A DNA stretch of 64,000 bases from positions 310,001 to 374,000 of the forward strand of contig NZ_WPAG02000003.1 in the NCBI RefSeq assembly GCF_013602415.1, given 5' to 3'. The first letter of the stretch is position 1. Each line of letters opens with the position of its first letter. The translations under genes were made by a program, and so were the position numbers. Below are positions 17,754 through 27,050 of the stretch, in pieces. Below the pieces are notes generated by a model. It was not told the DNA's origin. It ran no database searches and saw nothing but the letters and a program-made list of their open reading frames with translations. This stretch comes from Rhodococcus sp. B50 (GTDB taxonomy: Bacteria; Actinomycetota; Actinomycetes; Mycobacteriales; Mycobacteriaceae).

Positions 17754-18859
17754 CAGACCGCCTTCGTCGTGCTTGCGTGTTCTGTGGTCTGCGCCAATGC
17801 TGCCGCACCGACCATCTCTTCCAATGCCCGGGTATCGCCGTACCAAGGCCGTAGGGCGAGCGCTCGTTTGTAGAACCAGTGCAGATCGACCTCGGCGGTG
17901 AATCCGATTCCGCCGTGCACCTGGATCGCGTCCTGGCAGACCTCGACGACCACCTTGGAAGCGTGCGCCTTCAGCACAGCTGCGTCGACCGCTGTCGGCG
18001 CTCCGCTGTTCACCGTGTCCGCGAGTACGGAATCGCAGAGGTTCCGAACCGAGGCGGCATGTACATGCATATCGGCGATGATGTGCTTGATCGCCTGGTA
18101 AGACCCGATCGGCCGACCGAATTGCTCACGCTCCTTCGCGTAATCGATCGTGGTGCGTACGCAATGGGTTGCGATTCCACTCAACTCACATGCGACGAGC
18201 GTTCTGACCCACGAACGGATTTCTTCGATCAGCCTCGGCGCTGCAGACGGATCAGCGAGCGGCGTGCCTGCGACGCCGTCCAGACCAACCGAGGCGAAAG
18301 ACGAGAGCGGATCTGCGTTGGCATCGGTCTGGATCATCTCGAGGCCTCCCGCATGGGGATCGACGAGCCATAACTGCTGATCATCCGAAACGACGACCAG
18401 CTGCGTAGCATCACCACCGAACCGAACGAGGTGACAGCGTCCGAAGAGTCTGCCGTTGCGGACGGTGATCGATCCGCCGTCCCAGTCTCCGGCGGCGTGC
18501 GGATCGACGAGGGCCAACTGTCCGTCACCGCTCATCGCTGCCTTGAACACTGCGCGGGCGGTCTCCGGTGCATCAGCGGCCAGAACAGCAGGAAGTAGCG
18601 AGTTCTCCAGCAACGGCCCCGGTACCAGGTACCTGCCGTACAGGGTGAACAACGGTCCGAGCGACGCCATCGGAAGCCCCAGCCCGCCGAACACCTCGGG
18701 TACAGAGGTAGCGAACACTCCCATCTCGCCGAGAACACCACCGAGCTCGGTGACCCTCCTCTCCGAGAGCACTGCGCGTCGGGTGGCGGAATCGTAACTG
18801 CGAGCGAGGAACTCTTCCAGGCTGTTGGCCAGTTCTGCAGTAGTGGTGTCGTCAGCCAC
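17753..18859 (-). CDS. Acyl-CoA dehydrogenase, FadE-type (short partner)
   Basis: A 368-residue protein with the acyl-CoA dehydrogenase fold but a divergent N-terminal half. The FAD-binding C-terminal helical domain is clear (AKEREQFGRPIGSYQAIKHIIADMHV; CQDAIQVHGGIGFTAEVDLHWFYKRAL). It starts with GTG and overlaps the end of the preceding dehydrogenase gene by eight bases. Paired overlapping dehydrogenase genes in actinobacteria often encode alpha2beta2 enzymes acting on bulky CoA esters such as sterol side-chain or ring products. I infer that this protein and the one at 18852-20021 form such a heteromer. Confidence 0.87.
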   Translation of the reverse strand: MADDTTTAELANSLEEFLARSYDSATRRAVLSERRVTELGGVLGEMGVFATSVPEVFGGLGLPMASLGPLFTLYGRYLVPGPLLENSLLPAVLAADAPETARAVFKAAMSGDGQLALVDPHAAGDWDGGSITVRNGRLFGRCHLVRFGGDATQLVVVSDDQQLWLVDPHAGGLEMIQTDANADPLSSFASVGLDGVAGTPLADPSAAPRLIEEIRSWVRTLVACELSGIATHCVRTTIDYAKEREQFGRPIGSYQAIKHIIADMHVHAASVRNLCDSVLADTVNSGAPTAVDAAVLKAHASKVVVEVCQDAIQVHGGIGFTAEVDLHWFYKRALALRPWYGDTRALEEMVGAAALAQTTEHASTTKAV

Positions 18860-20021
18860 GAGGGAGTCCTAGCAGTCGTTCCGAGATGATATTTCGCTGA
18901 ATCTGAGAGGTGCCGCCATAGATGGAGGTCGCCCGCGAATAGAGGTGGTCATGTGCCCACCGATCTGATGCCAGCCCCAACGGCCGACTTTCCTCGACGG
19001 CCCGGTATGGACCGAGAAGCTCGGCGATCTCCCCGAAAATTATCTGCTCGACCTCGTTGAGCAGAAGCTTGTCGACGGAATCCTCCGGAGTCGGGACCTC
19101 TCCCGCAGCGAGTCGCGCGACCGTTTTCTGCGTTTGCGCGCCCAGGACTTTCAATGCAACGTGTGCCTTGCCGATCGCTATGCGTACACGGCGTCCGAGC
19201 CCGGTTTCCGGCGCGGGAAGCCCATGATCTCGAAGCGCAGCGACGGCGTCTTCGAACGCGATCTCGTAATCGACTCGCCGGCGCAACGTGTAGGCGGCGC
19301 GCTCGATGCCGAGAGTGTGCGTCGCAACAGCCCAACCGCCGTTGAGCTCTCCGACAAGATTCCGCCGCGGAACGCGCACTTCGTCGAAGAAGACCTCACA
19401 GAATTCGCGGTCGCCCGTCATCTGCTCCAGTGGCTTCGGCGTGATTCCCGGCGTGGACATATCCACTAGCAGGTAGCTGATTCCGGCGTGCTTGTGTGCC
19501 GCAGGGTCGGTACGAACGAGCAGCGCACACCATTGCGCCTTGTGCGCCCAGCTGGTCCATACCTTCTGGCCGGAGATGACGAACTCGTCACCGTCGAGCA
19601 CGGCCCGGGTGCGCAGCGAGGCAAGGTCCGACCCGGCCCCGGGTTCGGAGAAGCCCTGGCACCAGATGTGCTCACCGGAGAGCAGCTTCGGTAGGAGTTC
19701 TTCTCTCTGCCACTGCTGGCCGAACTCGTCGATCGACGGTCCGACGACGTCGAGGCCGATCAGACCGATAGGCATCGGCGCCCGGGCATAGGCCAACTCT
19801 TCAGCGAACGCTAGTTGGTGCAGATGGGACAGCCCTTGGCCACCGGCCTCCTTGCTCCAGCTGATGCCCAGCCCTCCGGCTTCGAACAGCACTCGCTGCC
19901 AGTCGCGCAGAACATCGAATCGCTCGTCGAGATCGAGGGGAACGGTGGGAATGTCCGCGTCGGCCAGCCACGCGCGGACCCCGGACCGATACTCGGCCAG
20001 ATCCGTCGTCATCCAGGTCAC
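18852..20021 (-). CDS. Acyl-CoA dehydrogenase, FadE-type (long partner)
   Basis: A 389-residue acyl-CoA dehydrogenase. Visible motifs are GISWSKEAGGQGLSHLHQLAFAEELA, CQGFSEPGAGSDLASLRTRA (flavin/substrate loop), VISGQKVWTSWAH and the C-terminal YGGTSQIQRNIISERLLGLP. The residue where classical enzymes have the catalytic Glu is Gln (TSQIQ), a change typical of this FadE subgroup, in which the base lies elsewhere or in the partner. The GTG start at 20021 overlaps the enoyl-CoA hydratase stop (GTGA). It probably works as a heteromer with the next gene. Confidence 0.9.
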   Translation of the reverse strand: MTWMTTDLAEYRSGVRAWLADADIPTVPLDLDERFDVLRDWQRVLFEAGGLGISWSKEAGGQGLSHLHQLAFAEELAYARAPMPIGLIGLDVVGPSIDEFGQQWQREELLPKLLSGEHIWCQGFSEPGAGSDLASLRTRAVLDGDEFVISGQKVWTSWAHKAQWCALLVRTDPAAHKHAGISYLLVDMSTPGITPKPLEQMTGDREFCEVFFDEVRVPRRNLVGELNGGWAVATHTLGIERAAYTLRRRVDYEIAFEDAVAALRDHGLPAPETGLGRRVRIAIGKAHVALKVLGAQTQKTVARLAAGEVPTPEDSVDKLLLNEVEQIIFGEIAELLGPYRAVEESRPLGLASDRWAHDHLYSRATSIYGGTSQIQRNIISERLLGLPRG

Positions 20022-20791
20022 CTGCCCGTGTAGTGGGGAGTACGACGTTCGAGGAAGGCGTTGACTGCTTCCTTGGAGTCCTCGTAACCGGACAGTTCAC
20101 CGGTGAGCGACTGCTCGTACTCGTAGCCGGACTTGAGGTCCATGTACTCGATGGTGTTCATACTCAGCTTCGCGAAGCGCAGTGCGGCCGGGCTGTGCCG
20201 GGCAAGTGAATCGGCGAGAGCCTGGGCACGAGTCATCAGCTCGTCGTTCGGGACGACCTCGACGATCCCACCGAACTTGTAAATGTCTGCGGCCGGCACC
20301 ATGTCACCGCTCAGATGCATCAAGCGGACCATGCCTTGTGGGACGAGACGCGAGAGATGCTTGGCGCCACCCATAACCCCCACGTTCACTTCCGGCAATG
20401 AAAATCGCGCGTTCTCCGCAGCCACGACCAGGTCACACGAGGCTGCAATACACAGGCCCGTACCGACAGCCGCACCCTGCACCGCTGCCACCGTCGGCTT
20501 CGCACTGTCCCGGATCGAGAAGAACGCCTCGCGCACCTGCTTCATGCGTGCGGGCGAGTTCTCCGGCGACAGGGTCTTGAATTCTTCCAGGTCGTTGCCA
20601 CCGCAGAAATGCTTGCCGCGGCCTGCGACGACGACGACACGCGCGTCGGGAAGGTACTTGTCGACATTGTCGAAGAACTGCTTCAGTTCGACGTACATGT
20701 CCTGGCTGACTGCGTTGGCCGGCGGGCGGTTGAGCCAGACCGTCGCAGTCGCTCCGGACTCCTCGAACTCGATAAACTCGAACGTTTCCAT
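20018..20791 (-). CDS. Enoyl-CoA hydratase/isomerase family protein
   Basis: A 257-residue crotonase-fold protein, first gene of the operon running down to 15179. ATVWLNRPPANAVSQDMYVEL and VVVAGRGKHFCGGNDLEEF form the N-terminal part and oxyanion hole. PTVAAVQGAAVGTGLCIAASCDLVVAAENARFSLPEVNVGVMGG is the core. The two catalytic Glu of classical hydratases are not both obvious (GVMGG rather than G..PE/D), so it may be a different crotonase type, for instance an isomerase or a ring-cleaving hydrolase. I chose the ATG at 20791 with AGGA upstream over the in-frame ATG at 20842. Confidence 0.88.
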   Translation of the reverse strand: METFEFIEFEESGATATVWLNRPPANAVSQDMYVELKQFFDNVDKYLPDARVVVVAGRGKHFCGGNDLEEFKTLSPENSPARMKQVREAFFSIRDSAKPTVAAVQGAAVGTGLCIAASCDLVVAAENARFSLPEVNVGVMGGAKHLSRLVPQGMVRLMHLSGDMVPAADIYKFGGIVEVVPNDELMTRAQALADSLARHSPAALRFAKLSMNTIEYMDLKSGYEYEQSLTGELSGYEDSKEAVNAFLERRTPHYTGR

Positions 20792-20842
20792 GCTGGTCCA
20801 TCCTGTTCTGAACACCGTGAGCAAGCCTGCAGCGTCCGACAT

Positions 20843-22243
20843 TAAGTCTATGAATGCTAATCTCTAGCCGGATGCTTGCCTCGTGAGATGAGAGCACATT
20901 AGGGACCTTATCCGCATTTTGTCAACGGCTACTAATTTTTCACCCCGCGCGGAGCACAGATGCAGTCTGCGTAGCCGCGCATCTCACTCCGGATCGGAAT
21001 GCCCGCTCGTGCACCACCTTTCGTCCACAAGTCGCAATACGCACTACGAAGCCGCAGTGCGGCACAGTAGGCAGCGCGGCAATACATGCAGCCACCGGTC
21101 GGGTCGGCCGCTCCTTGCTCGACCGACCCGCTTCACCACCACTTCCCCACACAGCGTCATCCACGTCACAGCATGATGTCAAGGGACACTAACTTCAGGA
21201 CCCTCTCCCAGTGCCACGCAATGGATCCACATACGTCGACGCAGACATCCCGAGCGGCCGGCAAAGCCCCAGCGGCGCCCAACAATCGCCGAGGACTTCT
21301 CCCCTAGCAGCGATGATTCGCGAAGAAACTCCGCCCCACCAGTGACAACAAGTCATCAAATGCTAAGAAGATCTCCTAAACCGACTCGAACCCCTCTCCT
21401 CGATCCCGAGAAGTAGACCGCTCACCGCTCGCGCAACGGCACACGGTCAGCATCGAGGAGAGGCGTGTCTTGAGATCGACGCTGGCGGTCTTTACGCGGC
21501 AGCCTGGACGATCCGGTTCTCCGCACGCCCACGAAACCGTCGTCCTCGACCCGTCGAGATTTCGGGCGCCTCGTCGTGAACCAAGAATCACTTGTCGGAC
21601 GCTGCGAACCGATCAGCTCCATGCGCTCCGAACGATATTGGGAGGCTATGTAGGTCTCGATAAGGCCGGTCGGTGGGAGACCAACCCCTGACGCATCCGC
21701 GATACGCGGCGGGTGCGAAGAAGTTCGGGACCGGTCGACGCATTCCACCCGGCACCATTACGGGTTGACTCGGCACACCGTATGCGGGTCACGCTTTAGC
21801 GCGGGGTCTCGGGCCATCCCGGTGGACACCGGTCGCCACTTCGAGATCCCCGAGCCGCCTATGAGCTCAATTAAGTTAGCAATGATTACCAACAGCGAAC
21901 GCTGCACCGTCCATACTTCGAGTCCGAGGCCGGCGACTCGCAGCCCACCGTGACCAACGACCTTGGAGGGCACCTATATTCACCACAGTCGTATGGACGC
22001 GTCGGGAAGGCGCGGGTACCAGATCATCGCAAACACGAATTAGTGATTCTTGACATATTTTGACGACGGGGGCACCATCGTCCCATTCGGAGAGTGCGCG
22101 TTAGCGCTCGATGACATTCGTGAACTCGGGACATCGAAGGGTGCCCGCTGCGGCGTCCGACATCGACTTTGTCCAGACCTGCGATCGATCAGATGAATCG
22201 AACAGCCCGAGGCTTCAGATCCAAGGTGCGAAAGGAATACACA
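20843..22243. other. Divergent intergenic region
   Basis: About 1.4 kb between the minus-strand hydratase operon and the plus-strand monooxygenase gene. No frame looks coding. It holds AT-rich patches (around 20870-20940 and 21865-21890) and a TTGACA at 22050-22055 that could be a -35 box for the monooxygenase gene, without a convincing -10. Confidence 0.45.
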
Positions 22244-23887
22244 ATGGTCTCCCTACTCGAGGACACTCGTCCCGTAACCGAGGAGCTCGACGTGCTGGTA
22301 GTCGGCGGGGGGTTCGCCGGCGTCTACGCGCTCGAACGCCTGCGCGCGTTGGGGTTCACGGTGAAGCTGTACGAAGCAGGCTCCGAGGCCGGCGGTGTCT
22401 GGCACTGGAATCAGTACCCCGGCGCCCGGGTCGATACCGAGGCCACGGCGTACCAGTTTTCCGACGAGCGCATCTGGAAGGAGTGGGACTGGTCGGAGAT
22501 GTTCCCCGGTCAGGAGGAACTGCAGGAGTACTTCCGCTTCGTGGTCGACAAGCTCGAACTCGGTCCGGAGATCAACTACAGCACTCGCGTGGTCGCAGCC
22601 CGATTCGACACCAGTCGCGATCAGTGGGTTGTCGAGTCCCGCAACGAGAATACCGGTGAGACCTTTCTGACCCGGGCACGGTTCTTCCTTCCGATGCTCG
22701 GTACGGGTTCCAAGATGCTCATCCCGAACATCGCGGGGCGCGACACCTTCGAGGGTGACATCTTCCACACCGCCGAGTGGCCCAAGGGCTACGATATGCG
22801 CGGCAAGCGCGTCGCGGTGATCGGCACCGGCGCCAGCGGTGTACAGGTCATCCAATCGATCGCCCCGCAGGTGGAGTCGATGACGGTCTTCCAACGCACG
22901 CCGTCGATGACGCTACCGATGTATTCGGCCAAGCTCGATCATGCCGCGAACGAGGAGCTACGCAAGAGCTACCCGAAGTTCTTCGAGTTCCGCAACCAGA
23001 CGTTCGGTGGTCTCGCCTACGACCTGGTCTACAAACCGACAGCCGAGATGACCGACGAGGAGTTCACCGAAGGACTAGAGAAGCTGTACGCCGAAGGAGG
23101 CCTACAGATCTGGCTGGGCGGTTACGCCGATCTGTTCTTCGACGTCGAGGTCAGTAACCGAATCTACCGTTTCTGGCGCGACAAGACCCGCGGCCGGATC
23201 AAGGATCCCGTCCTCGCCGAGAAGTTGGTTCCGACCGAGCCTCCGTATCCCTTCGGCTCCAAGCGATGCCCGCTGGAATACACATACTACGAAGCCTTCA
23301 ACCAAGACAACGTCGAACTCGTGGACGTCAACGACAACCGCATCGATCACATCTACGAGAACGGCATCGTCACCGCTGATGGTGTCGAGCGCGAATTCGA
23401 CGTCATCGTCCTGGCGACCGGATTCGACTCATTCACCGGTGGCCTCTGCGACATCGACATCGTCGGCACGAACGGTGAGACCTTCGGCGAGACCTACGCG
23501 AACGGTGTTCACACCTTCCTCGGTCGTGCCACCTCGGGTTTTCCGAACATCCTCTTCGTCTACGGACCGCAGAGCCCGTCGGCTTTCTGTAACGGACCGA
23601 CCTGTGCAGAGCTCGAAGGAGACTGGGTGATCGACTGCCTGGTCAGTATGCGTGAGCGGGGCCTGACCCGGATCGAAGCGACGCCGGAGGGCGAGAAGGA
23701 GTGGCAGCAGCACTTCGAGGAAGTCACCGCCGCCACGATCTTCCCGCTCGCGGACTCCTGGTACATGAATGCCAATGTGCCCGGTAAGAAGCGTGAACTG
23801 CTGGCCTACCCCGGTGGTCTGGCCCAGTATCTGAAGAAGAACCAGGAGTCGGCAGACAACGATTACGCCGGTTTCGTCCGCACCTGA
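22244..23887 (+). CDS. Type I Baeyer-Villiger monooxygenase (BVMO 1)
   Basis: A 547-residue flavoprotein that inserts oxygen next to a ketone using NADPH and O2. The FAD Rossmann motif GGGFAG is at 21-26 and the NADPH motif GTGASG at 194-199. The type I fingerprint FEGDIFHTAEWP (169-180) fits FxGxxxHxxxW(P/D) exactly. The C-terminal LATGFDSFTGG and GFPNILFVYGPQSPSAFCNGPTCAELEGDW motifs are of the cyclohexanone monooxygenase type. I chose the ATG at 22244, preceded by AAAGGA, over the upstream ATG at 22169. A strong terminator follows. The gene stands alone between the acyl-CoA operon and a TetR gene. Confidence 0.94.
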   Translation: MVSLLEDTRPVTEELDVLVVGGGFAGVYALERLRALGFTVKLYEAGSEAGGVWHWNQYPGARVDTEATAYQFSDERIWKEWDWSEMFPGQEELQEYFRFVVDKLELGPEINYSTRVVAARFDTSRDQWVVESRNENTGETFLTRARFFLPMLGTGSKMLIPNIAGRDTFEGDIFHTAEWPKGYDMRGKRVAVIGTGASGVQVIQSIAPQVESMTVFQRTPSMTLPMYSAKLDHAANEELRKSYPKFFEFRNQTFGGLAYDLVYKPTAEMTDEEFTEGLEKLYAEGGLQIWLGGYADLFFDVEVSNRIYRFWRDKTRGRIKDPVLAEKLVPTEPPYPFGSKRCPLEYTYYEAFNQDNVELVDVNDNRIDHIYENGIVTADGVEREFDVIVLATGFDSFTGGLCDIDIVGTNGETFGETYANGVHTFLGRATSGFPNILFVYGPQSPSAFCNGPTCAELEGDWVIDCLVSMRERGLTRIEATPEGEKEWQQHFEEVTAATIFPLADSWYMNANVPGKKRELLAYPGGLAQYLKKNQESADNDYAGFVRT

Positions 23888-23902
23888 ACACAGTGATGTG
23901 AT

Positions 23903-23942
23903 GGCACGGGTGCTGGGGTCGGACAACCCCAGCACCCGTGCC
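23903..23942 (+). terminator. Strong terminator hairpin after BVMO 1
   Basis: A perfect 17-bp stem (23903-23919 with 23926-23942) around a 6-base loop, starting 15 bases after the stop codon. It probably also serves the convergent TetR gene. Confidence 0.85.
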
Positions 23943-24317
23943 GTCACTGTTGAAGTAGATGGATGCGCCGCTCCACTGTGTGAGCTCGACGTTCGATCCC
24001 GACGTCACCGAATACTCGATCACGGCGACGAACACTGTGCTCGAGCAGTTCTCGGAACCTCGGCAGGTCCTCCGATCCAGACGACACGGTCGGGATCTGG
24101 CGGCATCCGACCGACGTCGACTACGCCCTCATGTCCGAACGCACCAACATGGACGACGTCGACGCCGATCTGTCACGTACGGCCCACCAGGCGGTCGTCA
24201 CCAGCTCCGGTGCTCCGACCGGTCGAGAGCGGGAGAAGGGTCCGGTTCGAAAACCGACCTACGGATCGGAAGGCAGAGGCGTGCCTGACCCACGCGTCCC
24301 CAGCACGCCGGTCGACA

Positions 24318-25505
24318 TCAGTCTGCAAACAGGGCATGCACTACCCGATCGAGCTCGGATTCGAAGTCCGGGGAGCGGAGGAAATGGGGAATCCGAACCA
24401 AGTCGTGCACCACGGTGACCGCGATGCTCACGAGCGACTGCGCGGCCGCCGGGTCGACATCCGGCCGGACCGAGGAGTACCACCGGCGCAGTTCGGAGAC
24501 AAAATCGTCATTGATCCGCTCGAAGCGCTCACGATCCTCGTCTGGAAGGTAATGCCCTTCGGTCAGTGCCACGGCGAGGAGATCCACGGCCTCGATTCCG
24601 AGACGCACGTACCCGGAAATCAACGCGGACAACACTTCGGCCGGATCAATGGAGGTGCGCAGCGCTCGAACGACCTCCAATGCTCGCCACTCGGCGAATC
24701 GCTCCATCAATGCGACGAGGATGCTCGATTTGGTCTTGAAATACCGGTAGATCGCCGGACCGGCGAACCCGACATCCGCTCCGATATCGTCGATGCTGAC
24801 GCCGGCATATCCGCTGCGACGAAAGGCTGCCGCCGCGGCCGCGAGCAACTGCTCGCGCCGCGCCATCGGCACGTTCTCGACAGTCGGCGTCTGCCGGCGA
24901 CGCACAGGCTCGACTGTCGGCGCAGCGATGATCCGTTCGCATGCCGTTGCCATCACGGTAGCGAGACGAGACCGCGAAAGCGCGCTGTCGTAGAACGCCG
25001 GGCTGGTCAAGACGCTGACAACCGCCCAACTGCGAACATCGGTTGCGAACGCGCCGAGGCCGGGGTGGCACGGACGGATCAGTCGACCGGCAACGTTGTC
25101 CGAGATCCACACTGCCCTGCTTCGTACGGTTCGGAAATCATCCTCGTCGAGATGGCGTGCTTCACGCTGCCACAGCACCGACAGCCGGCGACTTTCGATA
25201 CCGACACGCGCCAGGTAGTCGAGATGCCGGGCCAGCTCCTCATCCGACTCGACCTCTGAGATCGAATCCAGAGCGTCGATCCAACGCTGTTGATCCTCAT
25301 CGATGATGCGGGCGAGGAGTTCCTGCTTGTTCCTGTAGTGCCGATACACCGCACGCGCGGTGACTCCACTCGCCTCGGCGATATGGTCTACGCGAACGGC
25401 GTGAAAGCCCCTGAGTGCGAACAGCTCGCGTGCATTGTTCGCGATCTGAACATTGCGGTCCTTCGGCCGACGTGACGTCGGTGCGACTCGGGCTTCAGCC
25501 CCCAT
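24318..25505 (-). CDS. Tandem TetR-type regulator (two TetR units in one chain)
   Basis: The 395-residue protein contains two complete TetR-like units. The first helix-turn-helix is at about 20-66 (ARELFALRGFHAVRVDHIAEASGVTARAVYRHYRNKQELL) and the second at about 213-259 (AAAAAFRRSGYAGVSIDDIGADVGFAGPAIYRYFKTKSSIL). Each is followed by an alpha-helical ligand domain. TetR proteins normally dimerise, so a covalent tandem would carry a fixed pair of reading heads that may not be identical. It lies downstream of and convergent with BVMO 1. It may repress BVMO 1 or the neighbouring acyl-CoA operon; no binding site has been proven. Confidence 0.88.
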   Translation of the reverse strand: MGAEARVAPTSRRPKDRNVQIANNARELFALRGFHAVRVDHIAEASGVTARAVYRHYRNKQELLARIIDEDQQRWIDALDSISEVESDEELARHLDYLARVGIESRRLSVLWQREARHLDEDDFRTVRSRAVWISDNVAGRLIRPCHPGLGAFATDVRSWAVVSVLTSPAFYDSALSRSRLATVMATACERIIAAPTVEPVRRRQTPTVENVPMARREQLLAAAAAAFRRSGYAGVSIDDIGADVGFAGPAIYRYFKTKSSILVALMERFAEWRALEVVRALRTSIDPAEVLSALISGYVRLGIEAVDLLAVALTEGHYLPDEDRERFERINDDFVSELRRWYSSVRPDVDPAAAQSLVSIAVTVVHDLVRIPHFLRSPDFESELDRVVHALFAD

Positions 25506-26021
25506 GGGTCTCTCCGTTCATGACGGGCTCAGCTCCGGACCTCGCCTCCGGTAGACACGTCGCGTCGCTGTTGAGCATGTCGGTCCAACTACGCCCCAGC
25601 CAGGGCGCTCCCCCGTCGGGTCGTGCGAGACTGCTACGTCGCTCCGGTTGAACGAGCACAGACCTCCTCCAATCTTCCGGAGACACTTCGCAGCCACACA
25701 CCGACCACGACAAGTTGTTACCTCAGGTTACCTAATTTGCGCCTGCGACCCGACATGAACCACCCGCAAGCACAGATCATGCAGGTTGTTTATCTCAGAT
25801 GAGAGGTCAAACCACCATCTGGTGACGATCACTGACAGTTATGGTCCATTGACTTACCGTTCTATCGGTCAATAGGATCGGCCGAATGGACGTCCGAAGA
25901 CCGAAGGCTGAAAAGTGAAGCTGCTCGGTATTCCCACACCGTCCTGGTCCGTCCGTTCCCGAGACAGACAAGATGCCAGAGGCGTCCTTCCACCGCCACA
26001 ACCATCCCGAGCGGCACACGG
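25506..26021. other. Intergenic region between TetR and LysR genes
   Basis: About 0.5 kb with no gene. It contains a direct repeat of GTTACCT/GGTTACCTAA near 25715-25735 and an inverted repeat ATTGAC (25848-25853) / GTCAAT (25868-25873) with CCG/CGG inside it, a possible operator for the TetR protein. Confidence 0.4.
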
Positions 26022-26936
26022 TCAGCGTGAATCACCGCCCTGACCCGGCACCCTCAGATCCGGATTCTCGCTGACGATGTCGAGAAGAACCTCGATGACG
26101 GCCTGCACCCGTGCCAGGCGAGCCAGTTCTCGCGGAACAACCAACCAATAGGTTCTCTCGGCCACGAACTTGTCCGGGAGTACGGGCACGAGATCGGGAT
26201 CGGCATTACCGATGTAGGTCGGGAGCGGCGCGATACCCACCCCGTACCTGACAGCCTGATAGTGGCCGGTGATGTTGTTCGTCTGGACATGCGCGCGATC
26301 TTTGGGCAGGAGACGCTCGAGTCGACGTAGCGGCTCGACGTCCAAGATGGCGTTCACGTACCACACCAACGTGTGGTCCTCGAGGTCGTCGAGGGACTCG
26401 ATGGCACTGTGCGAGTCGAGGTAGCGACGTGATGCATAAAGACGCAGGTCGTAGTTGGCCAGCTTGCTGACGGACACCGATCGTGGTGACGGCCGTTCGA
26501 GAGTGACTGCGAGGTCGAAGTCGCGACCGGTCACCAGATCGTGCGTGGTCGACGTACGCAACTCGGTGAACAGGTCAGGGTGTCTGTCGCGCACCATGCC
26601 CAGTCCCGGAACCAACACATAGGCGCCGAAGCCGTCCGGAGTGAGAATCCGGACAGTGCCGTGAAGACTGCCGGATCCAGCGGACGATGTCGCGTCGAGT
26701 GCAGCCAACAGAGTCGATTCGACCGCTTCTGCGTACGGCACCAGACGCCGGCCGGCCTCGGTCAGTTGCCATCCCGCCGATCCCCGGTCGAACAGTCGCG
26801 CTCCCATGTCTTTCTCGAGTCGGGTGATCCTGCGCGACACCGTGGTCTGATCGACGTCCAGACGTTTGGCCGCGTCCGCGATCCGCCCGGTCCGTGACAA
26901 CTCCAGCAGAAAACGCATGTTATCGGCGGTGAACAT
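26022..26936 (-). CDS. LysR-type transcriptional regulator
   Basis: A 304-residue LysR protein. The N-terminal winged helix is FTADNMRFLLELSRTGRIADAAKRLDVDQTTVSRRITRLEKDMGARLFDR, followed by an effector-binding domain of typical length. The ATG at 26936 has GGGAGTGGG upstream; the frame is open to 26999. It is transcribed away from the methylmalonate-semialdehyde dehydrogenase gene with 114 bases between the starts, the classical arrangement for a LysR regulator and its target. The inferred role is activation of mmsA and, before the insertion of the IS, of the alcohol dehydrogenase gene as well. Confidence 0.9.
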   Translation of the reverse strand: MFTADNMRFLLELSRTGRIADAAKRLDVDQTTVSRRITRLEKDMGARLFDRGSAGWQLTEAGRRLVPYAEAVESTLLAALDATSSAGSGSLHGTVRILTPDGFGAYVLVPGLGMVRDRHPDLFTELRTSTTHDLVTGRDFDLAVTLERPSPRSVSVSKLANYDLRLYASRRYLDSHSAIESLDDLEDHTLVWYVNAILDVEPLRRLERLLPKDRAHVQTNNITGHYQAVRYGVGIAPLPTYIGNADPDLVPVLPDKFVAERTYWLVVPRELARLARVQAVIEVLLDIVSENPDLRVPGQGGDSR

Positions 26937-26952
26937 CCCACTCCCTCGCTGC

Positions 26953-26964
26953 TGCAAAATTGCA
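26953..26964. promoter_or_regulatory. Palindrome in the LysR-mmsA divergent promoter
   Basis: TGCAA-AA-TTGCA, inside a larger CTGCTGCAAAATTGCAG context, 17 bases upstream of the LysR start. It has the dyad shape expected of a LysR recognition site. Confidence 0.5.
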
Positions 26965-27050
26965 GTTCTCACTGCGAAGATACTCGTTGACCGCGGCACA
27001 TCTGCACGGACAGACTCGAGAAAACCCCAGAGTCACAGGAGCACATAACC

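Noticed and set aside
21170..21190. GGGACAC near 21183 as a further regulator site
   Set aside because: No TGTNGC half at the required distance.
23898..25259. 453-codon plus-strand frame opposite the TetR gene
   Set aside because: It starts inside the BVMO 1 terminator and is antisense to the tandem TetR gene.
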